This document shows, piece by piece, positions 33,224-42,951 of a DNA stretch of 64,000 nucleotides. This DNA comes from Eubacterium limosum (lineage in GTDB: Bacteria > Bacillota > Clostridia > Eubacteriales > Eubacteriaceae). The stretch lies in NCBI RefSeq assembly GCF_000807675.2, contig NZ_CP019962.1, positions 3,224,001 to 3,288,000 of the forward strand. The letters run 5' to 3'. How positions within the stretch are numbered: position 1 is the first letter of the stretch; each line of letters starts with the position of its first letter. Position numbers and translations under genes: made by a program. Below the pieces are notes generated by a model. The model searched no databases, had not been told where the DNA came from, and was given only the letters and a program-made list of their open reading frames with translations.

Positions 33224-33445
33224 GTGTTAGAACAGGTTAAAGAAATTATTGTAGAAGCGATCAATGTAGATGAGGACTTAATTGTACCTGAAGCAAAATT
33301 GCAGGAAGACCTCGGCATTGACTCTTTATCTGCCGTTGAACTGGCCATGGAACTTGAAAACGCATTTGATATCCGTATCGAAGACGACGCATTGGCAAAT
33401 TTAAAAACAGTTCAGGATATTCTGAATATCGTTGAAAATAAATAA
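33224..33445 (+). CDS. acpP: Acyl carrier protein
   Basis: This 73-residue acidic four-helix protein has the phosphopantetheine serine in DLGIDSLSAVELAM (Ser at about residue 38). It carries the growing acyl chain in type II fatty acid synthesis. The GTG start follows AAGGAGG by 8 bases. It is first in a twelve-gene operon for malonyl-CoA formation and chain elongation. Confidence 0.95.
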   Translation: MLEQVKEIIVEAINVDEDLIVPEAKLQEDLGIDSLSAVELAMELENAFDIRIEDDALANLKTVQDILNIVENK

Positions 33446-33490
33446 GGGGCTGGGGAGCAAGCTCCCCGGCGCTCACAGGCAGGTAAACGG

Positions 33491-33940
33491 ATGAACATTA
33501 ACGAACTTGAAAAAATAGTCCAGATCTTTGACAGTTCCGCCCTTTCAAAAATGGAGCTGCAGAGCGGGGACGTTACCATAAAATTAGAAAAAGGAACAGA
33601 GAGCGCCGTCGTGGCTGCAGTGCCGGCTGTTAAACAGACAATGGTTCCGGCGGCAGTGCCGGATGCCAGTGCGGCTGAAGTCTGCGAGGAAGCCAAAGGC
33701 CATTGGGTGAAATCGCCTCTGGTGGGTACCTTTTACCGTTCCAACATCAAAGACGGAGAACCGCTGGTAAAGGTAGGGGATACCGTCAGGAAGGGAGACC
33801 TTCTGTGCATTATTGAGGCCATGAAGATGATGAATGAAATCCGCAGCGACCGCGACGGCGTCATTACAGCCATCAATGTCGAAAATGAAACCATGGTGGA
33901 ATATGATGAAAAAATCATTTGTATTGGAGAGGTCCAATGA
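33491..33940 (+). CDS. accB: Biotin carboxyl carrier protein of acetyl-CoA carboxylase
   Basis: The 149-residue protein has an N-terminal helical part, an alanine/proline/valine-rich linker (about 38-66) and a C-terminal biotinyl domain with the EAMKMMNEI motif (biotinylated lysine at about 116). It carries carboxybiotin between AccC and AccDA. Its stop overlaps the accC start in ATGA. Confidence 0.95.
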   Translation: MNINELEKIVQIFDSSALSKMELQSGDVTIKLEKGTESAVVAAVPAVKQTMVPAAVPDASAAEVCEEAKGHWVKSPLVGTFYRSNIKDGEPLVKVGDTVRKGDLLCIIEAMKMMNEIRSDRDGVITAINVENETMVEYDEKIICIGEVQ

Positions 33941-35301
33941 TTGAACGTATTTTAATCGCCAACCGCGGAGAGATCGCCGTCCGGATTATTCGGACCTGTA
34001 AGGAAATGGGCATCGAAACGGTGGCGATTTATTCGACAGCAGACAAGGACGCGCTGCATGTACAGTACGCCACCAAGGCGGTGTGCATCGGCGGTCCGAG
34101 ATCTGATGAAAGTTATCTGAATATGCAGCGTATTTTAAGCGCCGCCTGTCTCACCGGCTGCGATGCGATCCATCCGGGCTTTGGGTTTCTATCCGAAAAT
34201 CCAGCCTTTGCGCGTCTGGTTGAACAATGCGGGCTTATTTTTATTGGCCCGGATGCCGATGTCATCGAGATGATGGGCAACAAGGCAAGAGCCAAGGAGA
34301 CCATGATTGAGGCAGGAGTGCCTGTTATTCCCGGTTCCAGAGGTGTGGTAGAGCTGGACGAGGCCTTTCAGGTCGCCAGGGACATTGGGTTTCCAGTGCT
34401 CATTAAAGCCAGAAGCGGCGGCGGGGGTCGTGGCATGCGCATCGCAGAATCCGAGGAGGATTTTATTGACGCCTATACCACAGCCCGGGCAGAGGCGAGG
34501 ACAGCCTTTGGCGACGACGGCGTCTACGTCGAAAAGGTCGTGCAGAGCGCCAAGCATATCGAGGTACAGCTTCTGGCAGACCATTACGGCAATGTCCTGC
34601 ATCTTTTTGAGCGGGACTGCTCGCTTCAGCGCCGCAACCAGAAAATTGTTGAGGAAGCACCCTGCTGCTGTCTTCCGGAAAAGATACGGGAGGCCATGAC
34701 CGCCGATGCGGTCAAGGCCAGCCGCTACGTGGGCTATAACAGTGTTGGAACCATTGAATTTCTGTGGGACGGCGCAGAGCGTTATTACTTTATGGAAATG
34801 AACACCCGCATACAGGTTGAGCACACTATCAGCGAAATGATCACAGGCATCGACCTGATCAAGCAGCAGATCCGCATTGCGGATAAGAAGAAGTGTAACC
34901 TGAAGCAGGAGGATATCCGCTGTCTGGGCCACGCCATCGAATGCCGGATCAACGCCGAGGATGTGAGCGCGGATTTTGCCCCAAGACCGGGACATATCAG
35001 TTTTCTGAACCTTCCGGGAGGCAGAGGTGTGCGTGTGGACACAGCCATCTACAACGGCTATGACATCCCACCCTATTACGATTCCATGATCTTAAAGTGT
35101 ATCACAAACGGTGAGTCCCGTCTGGAGGCCATTAAGAAAATGCGGATCGCTTTGGAAGAGCTGATCGTTGAGGGTGTTCCCAACAATGTGGAATTTTTAT
35201 ATGTGCTGATGCACGAGCCGGAATTTATCAAGGGCCGCTTTGACACCGGCTATGTCGATACCTTTGTACAGGAGCTGAAGGATAATGGAACAATCGTTTA
35301 A
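33937..35301 (+). CDS. accC: Biotin carboxylase subunit of acetyl-CoA carboxylase
   Basis: The 454-residue ATP-grasp enzyme starts MIERILIANRGEIAVRIIR. It contains HPGFGFLSENPAFA, KARSGGGGRGMRI (ATP loop), FERDCSLQRRNQKIVEEAP and MNTRIQVEHTISEMITGIDL. It carboxylates biotin on AccB using bicarbonate and ATP. The ATG at 33937 overlaps the accB stop. The 3' end overlaps accD by 17 bases. Confidence 0.96.
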   Translation: MIERILIANRGEIAVRIIRTCKEMGIETVAIYSTADKDALHVQYATKAVCIGGPRSDESYLNMQRILSAACLTGCDAIHPGFGFLSENPAFARLVEQCGLIFIGPDADVIEMMGNKARAKETMIEAGVPVIPGSRGVVELDEAFQVARDIGFPVLIKARSGGGGRGMRIAESEEDFIDAYTTARAEARTAFGDDGVYVEKVVQSAKHIEVQLLADHYGNVLHLFERDCSLQRRNQKIVEEAPCCCLPEKIREAMTADAVKASRYVGYNSVGTIEFLWDGAERYYFMEMNTRIQVEHTISEMITGIDLIKQQIRIADKKKCNLKQEDIRCLGHAIECRINAEDVSADFAPRPGHISFLNLPGGRGVRVDTAIYNGYDIPPYYDSMILKCITNGESRLEAIKKMRIALEELIVEGVPNNVEFLYVLMHEPEFIKGRFDTGYVDTFVQELKDNGTIV

Positions 35302-36154
35302 GGAAAGAAAAAACAAGCTGACGCTGTTCAAGACACTGCGTCACGCCATCAAGGACAAGCAGGGCCGTGACATACCGGACAACGTGTTTATTACCTGCCC
35401 GAAGTGCAAGGCAAGCACTCCCTCCGAATCGCTGATGCACGACCTGTATGTCTGCCCTGAATGCGGCTATCATTACAAGCTCAGCGCCAGAGAGAGAGTG
35501 CGCCAGATCTGTGACAGAGGGAGCTTTTCAGCCATTGACAAAAATCTGGTCAACCCGGATACCGACGCTTTTCCAGGCTATACAGAGAAAATTGATTCCT
35601 GCCAGCGCCAGACGGGCATGTCTGAGGCAGTGCTGACCGGCATTGGAAAAATTGGCGGCAGAAAGACAGCAGTGGCTGTCATGGACAGCCGATTTATGAT
35701 GGCCAGCATGGGTAGTGCCGTTGGCGAACGGATCACGCGCCTGATCGAGCTTGCCACTAAAAAGAGACTCCCCCTTGTAATCTTCTGTGCCTCCGGCGGA
35801 GCGCGGATGCAGGAAGGAATCATCTCTCTTATGCAGATGGTTAAAACCAGCGCGGCCCTTGAACGTTTTTCAGAAGCCGGCGGTTTTTACCTGAGTGTTC
35901 TGACCAATCCGACCACCGGAGGCGTCAGCGCCAGCTTTGCGACGCTCGGAGATATTCTCATCGCTGAGCCGGACAGCCTTATCGGCTTTGCGGGCAAGCG
36001 TGTGATTGAGAATACCATCAAGGAAAAGCTTCCAGAGAATTTCCAGAAGGCAGAGTTTTTACTGGAAAAGGGCGCCATTGACGCCATTGTACACCGCAGC
36101 CAGATGAAATCAACCATCGAAAGGCTGCTGGTCCTTCATGAGAGGAGAGGCTGA
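35285..36154 (+). CDS. accD: Acetyl-CoA carboxylase carboxyltransferase subunit beta
   Basis: The 289-residue subunit has a zinc ribbon (CPKC, then CPEC, about residues 38-60) and the crotonase-like carboxyltransferase fold with MDSRFMMASMGSAVGERITRL, FCASGGARMQEGIISLMQM and NPTTGGVSASFATLGD. With AccA it moves the carboxyl group from biotin to acetyl-CoA. The start overlaps accC and its stop shares the A of the accA start. Confidence 0.95.
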   Translation: MEQSFKERKNKLTLFKTLRHAIKDKQGRDIPDNVFITCPKCKASTPSESLMHDLYVCPECGYHYKLSARERVRQICDRGSFSAIDKNLVNPDTDAFPGYTEKIDSCQRQTGMSEAVLTGIGKIGGRKTAVAVMDSRFMMASMGSAVGERITRLIELATKKRLPLVIFCASGGARMQEGIISLMQMVKTSAALERFSEAGGFYLSVLTNPTTGGVSASFATLGDILIAEPDSLIGFAGKRVIENTIKEKLPENFQKAEFLLEKGAIDAIVHRSQMKSTIERLLVLHERRG

Positions 36155-36960
36155 TGACAGAAGAAAACAAAAAATGGACGGCCTGGGATAAGGTGATGAT
36201 GGCCAGACGGCCGGAACGCACCCGCGCTCAGGCCTATGTAGACGCGCTGTTTGACGGCTTTATGGAGCTGCACGGCGACCGTCTGTATGGTGATGACCAG
36301 GCGCTTCTGGCGGGCGTCGGTTTTTTTCATGGACAGCCGGTTACCATTCTGGCACAGAATAAAGGAACCAACCTCCAGGAAAACCTTGACCGCAACTTTG
36401 GAATGATGAACCCGGAGGGATACCGAAAGGCGCTGCGGCTCGCACAGCAGGCGGAAAAATTTAAACGGCCGGTCATCACCTTTGTGGACACCTCCGGCGC
36501 TTACCCGGGCAAGGGAGCAGAGGAGCGGGGACAGGCCTCGGCCATTGCCGAATGTCTCAAGGTTTTTTCAGACCTCAGAGTGCCGGTGCTGTGCCTGGTT
36601 ATCGGTGAGGGAGGCAGCGGCGGCGCTTTGGCCTTGAGTGTGGCAGACCGGATTTATATGATGGAGCATGCGGTATACTCGGTGCTGTCGCCCGAAGGCT
36701 TTGCGAGTATCCTGTGGAAAGATGATTCACGCGTGCAGGAGGCGGCTGAAGTCATGGAGCTTACTGCCCAGGATCTGCACCGCAAGGGTATTGTAGATGA
36801 AATCATCAGTGAACCGGCAGATGGTGTGGAGCAGTGCGTGGATTTCGTCGTCTCACAGATGGACGCTTTGATCGAGCGGGATCTCAGGGCGTTGGGCCGG
36901 AAAAAGACAATGGAGCTGACAGCAGAACGCTATGAAAAGTTCCGAAAAATAGGAGCGTAG
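36154..36960 (+). CDS. accA: Acetyl-CoA carboxylase carboxyltransferase subunit alpha
   Basis: The 268-residue subunit shows ELHGDRLYGDDQALLAGVG, NFGMMNPEGYRKALRL, PVITFVDTSGAYPGKGAEERGQ, VIGEGGSGGALALSVADRI and YSVLSPEGFASILWKD, all typical of AccA. It completes the four-subunit carboxylase that makes malonyl-CoA. It is separated from fabH by 2 bases. Confidence 0.95.
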   Translation: MTEENKKWTAWDKVMMARRPERTRAQAYVDALFDGFMELHGDRLYGDDQALLAGVGFFHGQPVTILAQNKGTNLQENLDRNFGMMNPEGYRKALRLAQQAEKFKRPVITFVDTSGAYPGKGAEERGQASAIAECLKVFSDLRVPVLCLVIGEGGSGGALALSVADRIYMMEHAVYSVLSPEGFASILWKDDSRVQEAAEVMELTAQDLHRKGIVDEIISEPADGVEQCVDFVVSQMDALIERDLRALGRKKTMELTAERYEKFRKIGA

Positions 36961-36962
36961 CA

Positions 36963-37901
36963 ATGGGTATACAAATATTATCAAGCGCTTTTTCCGTACC
37001 GGAAAACTGCGTGACCAATGATGATCTGGCCAAGAGGGTTGATACCAGCGACGAGTGGATCAGGAGCCGTACCGGAATCGGCGCGCGTTTTATCGCAGCG
37101 CATGAGACTACCTCGGATCTGGGATATTCGGCGGCAGCCAAAGCCATTGAGCGTTCCGGGCTAAAACCAGAGGATATTGACTGTATTGTCACCGCGACCT
37201 TTACGCCGGAAAATTTCACGCCCTCCTGTGCCTGCCTGATCCAGGAAAAGCTTGGTATAAAAGAGCTGCCGGTTATGGCGTTTGATGTTAACGCAGCCTG
37301 TTCGGGTTATCTCTACGCCATGAATGTGGCTTCAGCCCTGCTGGAAACAGGACAGGTAAACCATGTCTGTGTGGTGGGGGCTGAGGTGATTTCCAATGTG
37401 CTGGACTGGGAGGACCGGAGTACCTGCGTGCTTTTCGGAGATGGCGCAGGAGCAATGGTGTTAAAGGCAGACCCGGCCAGGCAGTCCTGTTTTTATGCGG
37501 CGGCCAGAGGGGATTCCTCAGGGGCGCTGGAGACAAAATCGCTGCCAGTGCACCGGCCGGTAACCATGGACGGCAACGCGGTTTTTCGCTTTGCCACCAA
37601 AGCCATGTCAGAGGCAGTGGACAGGGCACTGGAAAAATCCGGCCTCACCATCGCCGACATTGACTGGATCATCCCGCACCAGGCCAACATCCGCATCATT
37701 GACTATGTGGCTAAAAAGGCCAGGATTGACCGGAGCAAGGTTTATGTCAACATTGACCGTTACGGCAACACCTCCTCTGCCAGTATTCCGATTGCCTATG
37801 CGGAGATGGCGGAAAAGGGCCTGCTGAAGCCTGGCATGAAGGTGATCATGGCTGGCTTTGGCGCAGGCTTTACCTGGGCTGGAGCTTTAATCGAAATTTA
37901 A
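36963..37901 (+). CDS. fabH: 3-oxoacyl-ACP synthase III
   Basis: The 312-residue thiolase-fold enzyme carries the Cys-His-Asn triad: Cys in FDVNAACSGYLYAM (about 112), His in IIPHQANIRI and Asn in YGNTSSASIPIA. It condenses acetyl-CoA with malonyl-ACP to start chains. It begins GIQILSSAFSVPENCVTNDDL. A palindrome-rich element begins at its stop codon. Confidence 0.95.
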   Translation: MGIQILSSAFSVPENCVTNDDLAKRVDTSDEWIRSRTGIGARFIAAHETTSDLGYSAAAKAIERSGLKPEDIDCIVTATFTPENFTPSCACLIQEKLGIKELPVMAFDVNAACSGYLYAMNVASALLETGQVNHVCVVGAEVISNVLDWEDRSTCVLFGDGAGAMVLKADPARQSCFYAAARGDSSGALETKSLPVHRPVTMDGNAVFRFATKAMSEAVDRALEKSGLTIADIDWIIPHQANIRIIDYVAKKARIDRSKVYVNIDRYGNTSSASIPIAYAEMAEKGLLKPGMKVIMAGFGAGFTWAGALIEI

Positions 37902-37990
37902 AATTGAAAATGAAAAATTATGGGACAAATTTGATTATAATCAAATCGGTTCTGCCGATTTGTTCTTTCACTTTCAATTTTCCATTCATA
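37901..37990. repeat. Palindrome-rich element with inverted ends, copy 2
   Basis: AAAATTGAAAATGAAAAA-type sequence just after the fabH stop is answered by CTTTCACTTTCAATTTTCC near 37968-37984 in inverted orientation. Inside are ATTTGATTATAATCAAAT (37929-37946, a perfect palindrome) and CAAATCGG-ttctg-CCGATTTG (37942-37962), which overlap and so are mutually exclusive. It sits inside the fatty acid operon without a T-run. Confidence 0.55.
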
Positions 37991-38025
37991 AATATTATGC
38001 ATAAAAAGTAGCAAGGAGTATAAAA

Positions 38026-38982
38026 TTGATCAATCAACTACTGAACATAAAGTATCCCATCATCCAGGGGGCAATGGCAAATATTGCCACACCGGAATTT
38101 GCGGCGGTGGCCTCAAATGCCGGCTGTCTTGGCATCATCGCGAGCGGTTCCATGACGGGCGAGGAAACACGCGCGGCAGTCCGCCGCTGCCGTGAGCTGA
38201 CCGACAAGCCCTTTGGCGTCAATGTCATGCTGATGAACCCCTATTCCGATGATATCATGGCAGTTTTAATCGAGGAAAAGGTTGCGGCAGTAACTACCGG
38301 CGCAGGAAATCCGGGCAAATATCTGGACGCGCTGAAAGAGGCTGGCGTTAAAGTTTTTCCAGTGGTGGCAAGCGTTGCACTGGCCAAGCGGCTGGCACAG
38401 AACGGAGCGGACGCCATCATTGCTGAAGGAACCGAATCCGGCGGACATATCGGCGATATTACCACGATGTCCCTCGTTCCGCAGGTAGCCGCAGCAGTGG
38501 ACATACCTGTGATCGCAGCCGGTGGCATCGCTTCCGGCAGACAGCTGAACGCTGCGCTTTGCCTGGGAGCAGAGGGGATTCAGATCGGGACCTGCCTGCT
38601 TCTGGCGGAGGAATGCCCGATCCACGAAAACTATAAAAAAGCAGTGATCAAGGCAAAGGACCGTGATACTGTGGTGACAGGCAGAAGCCTGAATGCGCCG
38701 GTGCGTGTTCTAAAAAACGCCATGACAACAGAGTACCTGAAAATCGAGCGTGAAGGGATTGAGCGGGAAGAGATGGAACGCCTGACGTTGGGCTCCCTGA
38801 GAAAAGCGGTTGTGGAGGGCGATGTAAAAAACGGCTCTCTGATGATGGGCCAGGTTGCGGCCATGTGTAAGGAAGTCAAGCCCTTCTCACAGATTATCGA
38901 CACGCTTTTGTCAGAAGCGGCAGAAGATAAGAAGGACTTTGAGAAAAAAAGTCAGGAACTGATCTATGATACAGAGTGTTAA
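38026..38982 (+). CDS. fabK: Enoyl-ACP reductase II (FMN-dependent)
   Basis: This 318-residue TIM-barrel flavoprotein matches FabK: YPIIQGAMANIATPEFAAVASNAG, PFGVNVMLMNP, VTTGAGNPGKY, AIIAEGTESGGHIG, PVIAAGGIASGRQLNAALCLGAEGIQIGT and TGRSLNAPVRVLKN. It makes the last reduction in each elongation cycle, in place of FabI. The TTG start at 38026 is supported by AAGGAG 7 bases upstream. Its 3' end overlaps the next gene by 17 bases. Confidence 0.93.
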   Translation: MINQLLNIKYPIIQGAMANIATPEFAAVASNAGCLGIIASGSMTGEETRAAVRRCRELTDKPFGVNVMLMNPYSDDIMAVLIEEKVAAVTTGAGNPGKYLDALKEAGVKVFPVVASVALAKRLAQNGADAIIAEGTESGGHIGDITTMSLVPQVAAAVDIPVIAAGGIASGRQLNAALCLGAEGIQIGTCLLLAEECPIHENYKKAVIKAKDRDTVVTGRSLNAPVRVLKNAMTTEYLKIEREGIEREEMERLTLGSLRKAVVEGDVKNGSLMMGQVAAMCKEVKPFSQIIDTLLSEAAEDKKDFEKKSQELIYDTEC

Positions 38983-40051
38983 GATTAAAGATAAGCTACT
39001 GGAGATTCCCATTATTCAGGGCGGCATGGGCGTTGGCGTGTCCCTTGCGAATCTGGCGGGTAATGTGATGAAAAACGGCGGCATGGGTGTTTTATCCATG
39101 GCCCATCCAGGCTATCGTGAGTCCGACTTCTTGGCGGACAACCTAGCTGCCAATATCCGCGGCTTTGGGGAAGAAGTAAAAAAAGCGCGTGAGATCGCAG
39201 GCGGCAGAGGACTTTTGGGCGTTAATATCATGGCGGCCCTCAAAAATTTTGAGACCTATGTGCGGGCTGCGGCAGACGCCGCAGTGGACGCTATTATCGT
39301 TGGGGCCGGGCTGCCTTTGGAGCTTCCTAAATATGTGGAGGATGACAGCATCGCCATTGCGCCCATTGTGTCCAGCGGCCGGGCCGCCAAGCTCATCCTA
39401 AGAGCATGGGACAAGCACTACGGGCGTACCGCAGATTTTATTGTCATTGAAGGCCCCCTGGCAGGCGGACACCTTGGATTTAAGGCAGACGACCTGCTTG
39501 AAGGCAAATGTCCGCCCCTCGAGGAGATTCTCGCGGATGTTAAAAAGGAAACCGCCGGCTTTGAAGAAAAGTTTGGGCGGAAAATTCCTGTCTTTACAGC
39601 AGGCGGTGTCTATGACGGAGCAGATATTGCCCGTTTTCTGAAGCTGGGCGCGGACGGTGTACAGATGGCTACCCGGTTTATCGGAACCTATGAATGTGAC
39701 GGAGCGGACGCCTACAAGGCTGTACTGCTGAACGCAGAGGAAGAGGACATCGAAATCGTCAAAAGCCCGGTCGGTTTTCCGGGAAGGGCTGTGAAAACAG
39801 CATTGATTGAGCGGCTGTCCCGCGAGGGCCGTATTCCGCCGGACAGATGTGTGGACTGTCTGAAGCCCTGCGATCCGGCAAAAGCGCCCTACTGTATTCA
39901 AAGCGCGCTGATAGCTGCTGTTGAGGGGAATACGGACAAGGGCCTGTTTTTCTGCGGAACTAATGCGTACCGTATGAAGGCGCTGACCAGTGTCAGAGAG
40001 ATCATGGAAAGCTGTATGAATGAAGCCAGAGGATTAATGGAGGAAATATGA
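38966..40051 (+). CDS. FabK/nitronate monooxygenase-like flavoprotein with a C-terminal cysteine motif
   Basis: The 361-residue protein has the same FMN barrel type as FabK (IPIIQGGMGVGVSLANLAG, GLLGVNIMAALKNF, FIVIEGPLAGGHLGF, PVFTAGGVYDGADIARFLKLGADGVQMATRF). It is longer and adds a C-terminal CVDCLKPCDPAKAPYC motif (about 293-308) that FabK lacks. The cysteines could bind a metal or Fe-S cluster. Its place between fabK and fabD implies a role in fatty acid synthesis or removal of by-products such as nitroalkanes; the true reaction is unknown. It overlaps both neighbours. Confidence 0.8.
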   Translation: MIQSVKIKDKLLEIPIIQGGMGVGVSLANLAGNVMKNGGMGVLSMAHPGYRESDFLADNLAANIRGFGEEVKKAREIAGGRGLLGVNIMAALKNFETYVRAAADAAVDAIIVGAGLPLELPKYVEDDSIAIAPIVSSGRAAKLILRAWDKHYGRTADFIVIEGPLAGGHLGFKADDLLEGKCPPLEEILADVKKETAGFEEKFGRKIPVFTAGGVYDGADIARFLKLGADGVQMATRFIGTYECDGADAYKAVLLNAEEEDIEIVKSPVGFPGRAVKTALIERLSREGRIPPDRCVDCLKPCDPAKAPYCIQSALIAAVEGNTDKGLFFCGTNAYRMKALTSVREIMESCMNEARGLMEEI

Positions 40052-40965
40052 AAACTGCATTTTTATTTGCCGGACAGGGTGCCCAGAAGGCAGGCATGGG
40101 AAAGGATTTTTACGATGCTTTTCCAGAGGTCCGGGATTTTTATACAAATAACGATTTGGATTTTGACCTGGCCAGGTGCTGCTTTGAAGGGCCGGAGGAC
40201 AGGATTAATGATACCGCCTATGCCCAGAGCTGTCTGCTGATTACATCCTATGTGATGGCGCATTGCCTGAAAAAGGAGGGCGTTATCCCGGATATTACCG
40301 CAGGACTGAGCCTTGGCGAGTATACAGCTCTGACCTACGGCGGCGCGTTTACGCTGAAGGATGCTTTGAAGGTCGTACGTAAAAGAGGTCAGCTCATGGC
40401 CCACGCACTGCCAAAGGGTACAGGCATGATGGCGGCAGTGCTTGGAGCTGACGCTGAAACCATTCAGCAGGCCTGCACAGACGCCTCTGATTTAGGCGTC
40501 TGTGAGGTGGCGAACTATAACTGTCCGGGACAGATCGTGATCAGCGGTGAAACCCCGGCGGTAGAAAAGGCCAGGTCACTGCTCCTTGAACGCGGCGTGC
40601 GGCGTGTCATGCCGCTTAATGTCAGCGGCGCTTTTCATTCCTCATTACTTTTGGAGGCTTCAAAGGAGCTCTCCGATTTGCTGGATACGGTTGAGATCAA
40701 AACGCCATCAATTCCGGTGGTTTCCAACGTGAGCGGCGATATTGAGACAAGGCCTGTGAGAGACGTGCTGGTACAGCAGATCCATTCCTCGGTTTATTTT
40801 GAAAAGGGCATCCGCCGCATGATCGACATGGGGGTGGATACCTTTATCGAGGTGGGCCCGGGCAAGGCATGCAGCGGTTTTGTCAAGAAGATTGACCGGT
40901 CGGTGAAAGTGATGAACGTGGAAAATATGGAAACTTTTGAAGCGGTGTGTGAAGCGCTTCGTTAA
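40048..40965 (+). CDS. fabD: Malonyl-CoA:ACP transacylase
   Basis: The 305-residue enzyme starts [23 protein letters not shown] and has the nucleophile motif [10 protein letters not shown] (Ser at about 92). [29 protein letters not shown] (catalytic His) and [13 protein letters not shown] also fit FabD. It loads malonyl groups onto acyl carrier protein. Its start overlaps the previous stop in ATGA. Confidence 0.95.
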   Translation: MKTAFLFAGQGAQKAGMGKDFYDAFPEVRDFYTNNDLDFDLARCCFEGPEDRINDTAYAQSCLLITSYVMAHCLKKEGVIPDITAGLSLGEYTALTYGGAFTLKDALKVVRKRGQLMAHALPKGTGMMAAVLGADAETIQQACTDASDLGVCEVANYNCPGQIVISGETPAVEKARSLLLERGVRRVMPLNVSGAFHSSLLLEASKELSDLLDTVEIKTPSIPVVSNVSGDIETRPVRDVLVQQIHSSVYFEKGIRRMIDMGVDTFIEVGPGKACSGFVKKIDRSVKVMNVENMETFEAVCEALR

Positions 40966-40979
40966 ATCAGGAGATAGAA

Positions 40980-41717
40980 ATGGAAAATAAAACAGCATTG
41001 ATCACCGGTGCCAGCCGGGGAATCGGCAGAGCCATTGCTCTGAATCTGGCAAAGGAAGGCTATAACATAGCCATCAACTACAACGGAAACGCTGAGAAGG
41101 CCGCTGCCGTTAAAGAAGAATGCGAAGCCTTTGGCGTACGTGCCATGATCTGCCAGTGCAACGTGGCAGATAACGCAGCGGTCAAAGCGATGGTGGACCA
41201 GGTGGTCGCTGAGTTTGGGACCATCGACGTGCTGGTCAACAATGCCGGTATTACCGATGACGCGCTGATCCTGCGCATGAAGGAAGAAGCCTTTGACCGG
41301 GTTATCGACACGAATCTTAAAGGCTGCTTTAACTGCACACAGCATGTATCCAAGGTAATGCTGAAGAAAAAGAAGGGTAAAATCATCAATATGGCTTCAG
41401 TGGTCGGTATCGGCGGCAATGCCGGACAGGCGAACTATGCGGCCAGCAAGGCGGGGGTCATCGCTCTGACAAAGACGACCGCCAAGGAATTCGCATCCAG
41501 AAATATTACTGCCAACGCCATTGCGCCGGGCTTTATCGAGAGTGATATGAGCGGCGCTTTGTCCGAAAAGGTGCAGGAAGAGATCCTGAGCCAGATCCCG
41601 CTTAAACGTTATGGCACCCCTCAGGATGTGGCCGACCTGACCGTTTTTCTGGCAGGGGATAAGAGCAGCTACATGACCGGGCAGGTTTTCAGTATTGATG
41701 GAGGTATGAGCATATGA
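40980..41717 (+). CDS. fabG: 3-oxoacyl-ACP reductase
   Basis: The 245-residue short-chain dehydrogenase has [20 protein letters not shown] (NADP motif), [24 protein letters not shown] and the catalytic YAASK (Tyr at about 152), and ends [11 protein letters not shown], as FabG does. It reduces 3-oxoacyl-ACP with NADPH. The stop overlaps the fabF start. Confidence 0.95.
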   Translation: MENKTALITGASRGIGRAIALNLAKEGYNIAINYNGNAEKAAAVKEECEAFGVRAMICQCNVADNAAVKAMVDQVVAEFGTIDVLVNNAGITDDALILRMKEEAFDRVIDTNLKGCFNCTQHVSKVMLKKKKGKIINMASVVGIGGNAGQANYAASKAGVIALTKTTAKEFASRNITANAIAPGFIESDMSGALSEKVQEEILSQIPLKRYGTPQDVADLTVFLAGDKSSYMTGQVFSIDGGMSI

Positions 41718-42949
41718 GACGTGTTGTGATAACAGGCATGGGCATTGTCTGCCCGATTGGAAACACCCTTGACGAAACATGGGAGAGTGTAAAGGCAAAC
41801 CGCTGCGGTGTGGGCGAGATCACCGCCTTTGATACCAGTGACTACAAGGTTAAGCTGGCCGCTGAGGTTAAGGATCTGGACACTGAGCAGTATTTCAGTA
41901 AACGGGAGATGAAATTTAACGAACGCTTTACGCAGTTCGCCCGTATTGCAGCCAAACAGGCCTATGCAGATGCAGGCCTTGAGGATTCCGGGCTCGACCG
42001 TGACCGCTTTGGCGTTATTGTGGGCTCTGGCGTCGGCGGTTTGCGCAAGATTGAGGAATCCACCGAAACATTAAATAGCCGGGGACCAGGAAGAGTATCG
42101 CCGTTTTTTATCCCGATGGCCATTGTCAACCTGGCGCCGGGAAACATTGCCATTGATTTACAGGCAAGAGGTATCTGTTCCAGCAGTGTGACAGCCTGCG
42201 CCTCAGGAACGAATTCCATCGGGGAGGCCTTCCACCGCATTCGTTTTGGCTACGAGGACGTTATTGCGGCCGGCGGCAGCGAATCCACCATCACGCCCCT
42301 CGGCATTGCGGGCTTCCAGTCCATGCGCGCGCTTTACAGCGGTGATGACCCCAGACGCGCGTCCATCCCGTTCGATAAGGAGCGCAGCGGCTTTGTCATG
42401 GGCGAGGGTGCCGGTATCCTGATGCTCGAGGAGCTGGAGCACGCAAAGGCCAGAGACGCGAAGATTTACGCCGAAGTCGTGGGCTATGGCACCAGCTGTG
42501 ATGCTCACCACATTACCGCTCCCCTTGAGGACGGCAGCGGGGCAGTAAAATCCATGAAAAATGCGCTGAGGGACGGCGAACTGGCGGTTAGCGATGTGGA
42601 TTATATCAATGCCCACGGCACCAGCACTGCCTTGAATGATAAAGGTGAAACAGCCGCAGTAAAGGCGCTTTTCGGCGATCACGCCAAAGAGCTGATGATT
42701 TCCTCTACCAAGTCCATGACCGGGCATCTGCTGGGCGGCAGCGGGGCTGTAGAGGCTGTTATCACTGTTAAGGCCCTTCAGGATGGCTTTGTGCCCGCAA
42801 CCCTGAACTATCAGGTGCCTGATCCCGAATGCGATCTGAATGTGGTGCCAAATGAGGGCGTGAAAAAGGATATTCACTGTGCCATCTCCAATTCCTTCGG
42901 ATTTGGCGGACACAACGCAACCCTGGCGTTTACGAAATGGGAGGACTGA
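41714..42949 (+). CDS. fabF: 3-oxoacyl-ACP synthase II
   Basis: The 411-residue enzyme has the Cys-His-His triad in [10 protein letters not shown] (Cys at about 163), [11 protein letters not shown] and [16 protein letters not shown], starts [16 protein letters not shown] and ends with [13 protein letters not shown]. It condenses malonyl-ACP with longer acyl-ACPs. Confidence 0.96.
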   Translation: MRRVVITGMGIVCPIGNTLDETWESVKANRCGVGEITAFDTSDYKVKLAAEVKDLDTEQYFSKREMKFNERFTQFARIAAKQAYADAGLEDSGLDRDRFGVIVGSGVGGLRKIEESTETLNSRGPGRVSPFFIPMAIVNLAPGNIAIDLQARGICSSSVTACASGTNSIGEAFHRIRFGYEDVIAAGGSESTITPLGIAGFQSMRALYSGDDPRRASIPFDKERSGFVMGEGAGILMLEELEHAKARDAKIYAEVVGYGTSCDAHHITAPLEDGSGAVKSMKNALRDGELAVSDVDYINAHGTSTALNDKGETAAVKALFGDHAKELMISSTKSMTGHLLGGSGAVEAVITVKALQDGFVPATLNYQVPDPECDLNVVPNEGVKKDIHCAISNSFGFGGHNATLAFTKWED

Positions 42950-42951
42950 AA

